Shown piece after piece: positions 28,849-31,998 of a stretch of DNA of 31,998 nucleotides (positions are counted from its first letter, which is position 1; each line of letters begins with the position of its first letter). Position numbers and translations under genes: made by a program. Under the pieces are notes generated by a model. That model saw nothing but the letters and a program-made list of their open reading frames with translations. It ran no database searches and was not told the origin of the DNA. Location of the stretch: positions 1-31,998 of the forward strand of contig JBKQIY010000161.1 in the NCBI GenBank assembly GCA_052148155.1, read 5' to 3'. Origin of the DNA: JBBQER01 sp052148155. Its GTDB lineage: Bacteria; Actinomycetota; Acidimicrobiia; IMCC26256; PALSA-610.

Positions 28849-31800
28849 CTACAGCTCGATTTCGAGTCCGAGGGTTTCTCGGCCGGCGGTGTGGGTGAGT
28901 TCTTGGTGGGCTTGTTGGAGTCGTTCGCGGGCGTGGTGTTGTTGGTAATCGTGTTGGTGTGTTTGGCCGAACGGCTGGTGTTGGTCGGTGATGTGGTGTT
29001 CGTGTCGGTACTGCTCGACGGTGCGGGCGGCGTCGTCCCAGTACCACTGTTGGTTGCGGTCGTGCGGGTAGGCCCCAAGGGTGGCGAGGTAGGCGGGCGG
29101 GTCGTGGCGGTAGCTGGTGACGAGCTGTTCGACGGTTGCGTCGATCACGTAACCGATGATGTCCCGTCTCTTGAGTTCTTCGCCGTACTGGTTCGCGTAC
29201 GCGTCGTAGGCGGGTTGTTGGCCGCGGGCGACATCGAGCGCGCGGTCGGTGTGGTCGAGTTGACGGTGCAGGTTCTCGACGTCATGTTCGACGCGCAGCC
29301 GTTCCGCGGCCCGTTCCCTCCGATGTCGGATCGGATGCTTGCCGGTCAGCTCGTCGAGTCGTGCTTGTTGGCATCCGAGGGCGTAGGCAAGTTGGTCGTG
29401 GCTGTACTCGAGCGATCTGATGTCGGCGGCCGGATCGGGCGGCTTCTTTCTGGCGATGCGTTCCACGTCTTTGCGTTCGTCGCAGAGCCGGTGCAGGTAC
29501 TGGTCGAGCACCTTACGTTCGAGGGCCTTGACGTCGACACCGCGGTCGACGGCGAGTGTTTGGGCGTGACTGATCCGCAACGCCGACGCGAGGGTGTCGA
29601 GCGGCGCCGGGATCGGTTCAGGGGTGTGTGGTTCGTGTTCGCGTTCGGGTTGTTCGACGAGGTAGATGCGGTTGTCTTTGCGGCCGCGTGAGAGCGCGAC
29701 GTACCCGGCTTCTTGGTAGAGGGTGTCGTTGCCAAGCACGAGGGCTTGGTCGACGGTGCTGCCTTGGGCTTTGTGGATCGTCGTCGCGTACGCGTGGCGG
29801 ACGTGGCCGGCTTCGAGATACGCGGCCGGAAGCCGGTGGATGGTGGCCTGATCGGTGCGGACGGTCATCGCCCGCTTGCCGATGTCAATGTCGGTGATGG
29901 TGGCGAACGTGCCGTTGCGGACCCCGAGCCGCCGTTGGTTCCGCAAGGTCATGACCCGATCCCCGGCCTGGAATGGGCGGCCATCGACCTCGAGCGTCGG
30001 TCCAGTCAGTAACCCGGCGGTCTGGCGGTGGGCGCGGGCACGGGCGTTGAGGTCATCGACGTCGTAGTGACGAGCCGCGACCATCAGGACGTGTCGGTCT
30101 TGGAGGGATGCAGCCCACCAGTCCGCGTCCATCAACTTGCGGGTCGCGTCCGCAGTCGGCGCGGTGATCACGCGGTCGTGCGCGTCGTACGCGTCGAGCG
30201 CGACGTCGATATGACCGGCGCGCAGCGCGCGGAGTGCTTCGCGTTCCCAGGGGTCGTGTTGACGTCGGTTCTGCGCGAGTCGGATCGGTTCGATCCGTTG
30301 GGCGAGGCCGCGCAGGACGCCGCCGGCGTCGATCTCGGGGAGCTGTCGCGGGTCGCCGACCAGCACGACTTTCGCGCGGGCGGCTGCGGCATGGTCGATC
30401 AGTCGGGCGAGGGTCCGGGTCCCAACCATGCCCGCCTCGTCAACGATCACCACCGCGCTGGGCGGGAGGCCACCGTGGTTCGGGTTGTCGAGATCGGCGA
30501 GGAGACTCGCGATCGTCTGGGATGGGATCCCCGCCGACACCTCCAACTCTGCCGCGGCGCGCGCGGCGAGCGCACACCCGATAACTCGTTGGCCGGAGTG
30601 TTGCCAGGCGTCGCGGGCGCCGTCGAGCGCGAACGTCTTGCCCGTCCCGGCCGCGGCGACGACAACGTCGACCGGACGACCGTTCGTCGTCAACCGGACG
30701 ACCAGCGCGGTCTGTTCGTCTGAGAGTTCGGGCCGGGCCCGCAACGCTTCGCGGACGGCGTCCTCGTCCGCGACGGCGATGTCGTCGGCCTGGTTGGTGG
30801 CGGCGCGGTCGATGACCCGCTGTTCGAGCGTCAACAGCCCCGCGGTCGAATAGGCGGTGAGCGCGGATGCTTGGATCCGCCGACCGGACCAACGTCTGTG
30901 CAGGCTCGCGGTCTCCGCGTCCTGGAGGGGCACGATCTGGGGGGCGGCGATCGTCTGATCCGCGAACTGTTCGATCCGTGTTGCGGATGCGCCGCAGGCG
31001 AAGTGCTCGCACCAGGCGCGCAGCACGTCACGACGATCGAACGAACTCGCATGCGCGGTCAGGCCGTCCGGCCCGATCAGTTCCCCGATTGTCCGGTCGA
31101 TCTCTCCCCGGACCACCAGCCCGGGCGAGGTCCGGCCAGTGACCGCGTCCAGCGTGTCGGTGTCGAGACCGAGGCTTTCGGCTTGGGTGCGCCACCGTTC
31201 GGTCATCGCGCCCGCGCTGATCCCGTACTCCTTCGTCTTGCGGGTATCCAGAGCGGCGATGTCTGCGGCCCGCGCGGAGGAGGCGCCGCGTTTGGCGAGC
31301 GCGGCTTTGATCTCGGCTTGGCGGGTCGAAAACGCTCGTAACACGTCACGGGGAATCCCGTCGAGGTCGGCGATGCCGTGCACGACCGGACCCCACTCGA
31401 CCCCGAGCCGACGGGTCAGCTCGACCCGTAAGTGCGCCTCGTACAGGAAGCCGGCGGTCTTGGCGTGCTGGTAGAGGTGGCGGCCGTCCAGTGTTGCCCA
31501 CCGCTCGTCGGGCCCTCGCGTCATGTTCGCCACAAGGACATGGGTGTGGAGAGGCGGGTCGCCGGCCCGGCTACTGCGATGCCGGAACGCCGCCCCAACG
31601 AACCCGTCACCCGAAACCTGGTGGACGCCGTCAGTGCCGCGCCGCGACCAACACGCGGAGCGTTCCAAATAGCCCAACGCCGCGTCAACGGAAGCGTCGT
31701 GCGCGGCACGGACCTGTGCAGCAACCTCGAAGCCACTCAGGCCGAACAGGACCGACACCGACTTCGGCGCCTTGAACGTGAGATCGAACCCCGGGACGTG

Positions 31801-31998
31801 ATCCGACCGGACCCGACCCAACCGGACACCGGTCTGCGGGTCACGGCCCTCAAGCACCGCCCGCAACCCGTCACCGTCAACGACACCCGACAGCCCAAGC
31901 GTCTCCGCGCCCGCACCGACCCACCGGCCCGCCACCTCACCCCGACCGCCGTAATAGTCCTCCACCCCCCGCCCGACCGCATCCAAGTAATAGACCTG
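28849..31998 (-). CDS. TrwC-type (MOBF) relaxase-helicase, second copy (partial)
   Basis: 1050 codons are visible and the gene enters from beyond the right edge; the visible part starts QVYYLDAVGRG, so only about a dozen N-terminal residues are missing. It parallels the copy at 13892-17080 domain by domain: the Tyr pair at visible residues 3-4, PGFDLTFKAPKSVSVLFGL, metal motif PLHTHVLVAN, Walker A AGTGKT, Walker B VDEAGM, YATTIHKAQG and ALSRGR, then the long charged tail with coiled-coil character, ending LGLEIEL. No frame break is visible. The two copies are clearly diverged, so this is not a recent duplication. It is convergent with the higBA antitoxin. Confidence 0.92.
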   Translation of the reverse strand, partial: QVYYLDAVGRGVEDYYGGRGEVAGRWVGAGAETLGLSGVVDGDGLRAVLEGRDPQTGVRLGRVRSDHVPGFDLTFKAPKSVSVLFGLSGFEVAAQVRAAHDASVDAALGYLERSACWSRRGTDGVHQVSGDGFVGAAFRHRSSRAGDPPLHTHVLVANMTRGPDERWATLDGRHLYQHAKTAGFLYEAHLRVELTRRLGVEWGPVVHGIADLDGIPRDVLRAFSTRQAEIKAALAKRGASSARAADIAALDTRKTKEYGISAGAMTERWRTQAESLGLDTDTLDAVTGRTSPGLVVRGEIDRTIGELIGPDGLTAHASSFDRRDVLRAWCEHFACGASATRIEQFADQTIAAPQIVPLQDAETASLHRRWSGRRIQASALTAYSTAGLLTLEQRVIDRAATNQADDIAVADEDAVREALRARPELSDEQTALVVRLTTNGRPVDVVVAAAGTGKTFALDGARDAWQHSGQRVIGCALAARAAAELEVSAGIPSQTIASLLADLDNPNHGGLPPSAVVIVDEAGMVGTRTLARLIDHAAAARAKVVLVGDPRQLPEIDAGGVLRGLAQRIEPIRLAQNRRQHDPWEREALRALRAGHIDVALDAYDAHDRVITAPTADATRKLMDADWWAASLQDRHVLMVAARHYDVDDLNARARAHRQTAGLLTGPTLEVDGRPFQAGDRVMTLRNQRRLGVRNGTFATITDIDIGKRAMTVRTDQATIHRLPAAYLEAGHVRHAYATTIHKAQGSTVDQALVLGNDTLYQEAGYVALSRGRKDNRIYLVEQPEREHEPHTPEPIPAPLDTLASALRISHAQTLAVDRGVDVKALERKVLDQYLHRLCDERKDVERIARKKPPDPAADIRSLEYSHDQLAYALGCQQARLDELTGKHPIRHRRERAAERLRVEHDVENLHRQLDHTDRALDVARGQQPAYDAYANQYGEELKRRDIIGYVIDATVEQLVTSYRHDPPAYLATLGAYPHDRNQQWYWDDAARTVEQYRHEHHITDQHQPFGQTHQHDYQQHHARERLQQAHQELTHTAGRETLGLEIEL

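Noticed and set aside
28429..29691. 420-codon plus-strand frame over the relaxase tail
   Set aside because: Antisense to the TrwC C-terminal region, whose homology to the other copy holds on the minus strand. The frame also runs through higA.
1..31998. CRISPR array, rRNA or prophage structural genes
   Set aside because: No regularly spaced repeats, no rRNA-like conserved stretches and no capsid, portal or tail proteins were seen on either strand.

Overview
The window is very GC-rich double-stranded DNA with a strong bias for G or C at third codon positions, frequent GTG starts and several apparently leaderless genes. With a DtxR/IdeR-type iron box and a ClpC-like N-domain protein, this points to an actinobacterium, possibly an acidimicrobial or other deep-branching lineage; the placement is inference. 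No rRNA, CRISPR array, prophage structural gene or integrase is visible.

Left part (1-6.2 kb), ordinary chromosome: on the minus strand, the start of an iron ABC-transporter binding lipoprotein behind an IdeR-like box, a small exported protein, a Crp/Fnr regulator, and a fluoride-export operon (two CrcB subunits around a DUF190 protein) behind a clear fluoride riboswitch. On the plus strand follow a broken GNAT acetyltransferase and a protein joining a double Clp N-domain, a ClpX-type zinc finger and an NTF2-like tail without any ATPase. A VOC protein and a TetR regulator diverge across a perfect palindrome.

Middle (6.2-13.5 kb): a decayed higBA-like toxin-antitoxin copy, a zinc-ribbon/DUF2007 protein, tRNA-Ser(CGA), tadA with a small upstream reading frame, a nucleosidase overlapping a Baeyer-Villiger-type monooxygenase, a membrane GGDEF-EAL protein and an exported jelly-roll-like protein with a perfect CRP-type site upstream.

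Right part (13.9-32 kb), accessory: a complete TrwC-type relaxase-helicase, several small unknown genes, a J-domain/zinc-ribbon/membrane protein, a LysR regulator divergent from a TIR-like (MTH538/ThsB-type) protein, a methyltransferase, an intact vapBC, and a graveyard of fragments (VOC, P450, relaxase tail, VapC, transposase). A 55-bp copy of the 3' part of tRNA-Ser(CGA) at 27.74 kb marks a probable site-specific junction. To its right lie an intact higBA-like pair and a second TrwC relaxase that runs off the right edge.

Repetition is the main theme: relaxases (two plus one remnant), higBA (one intact, one decayed), vapC (one intact, one broken), an unknown gene family (two copies) and the tRNA-Ser fragment all recur. 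This suggests repeated arrival and decay of related conjugative or mobilisable elements beside a housekeeping region.
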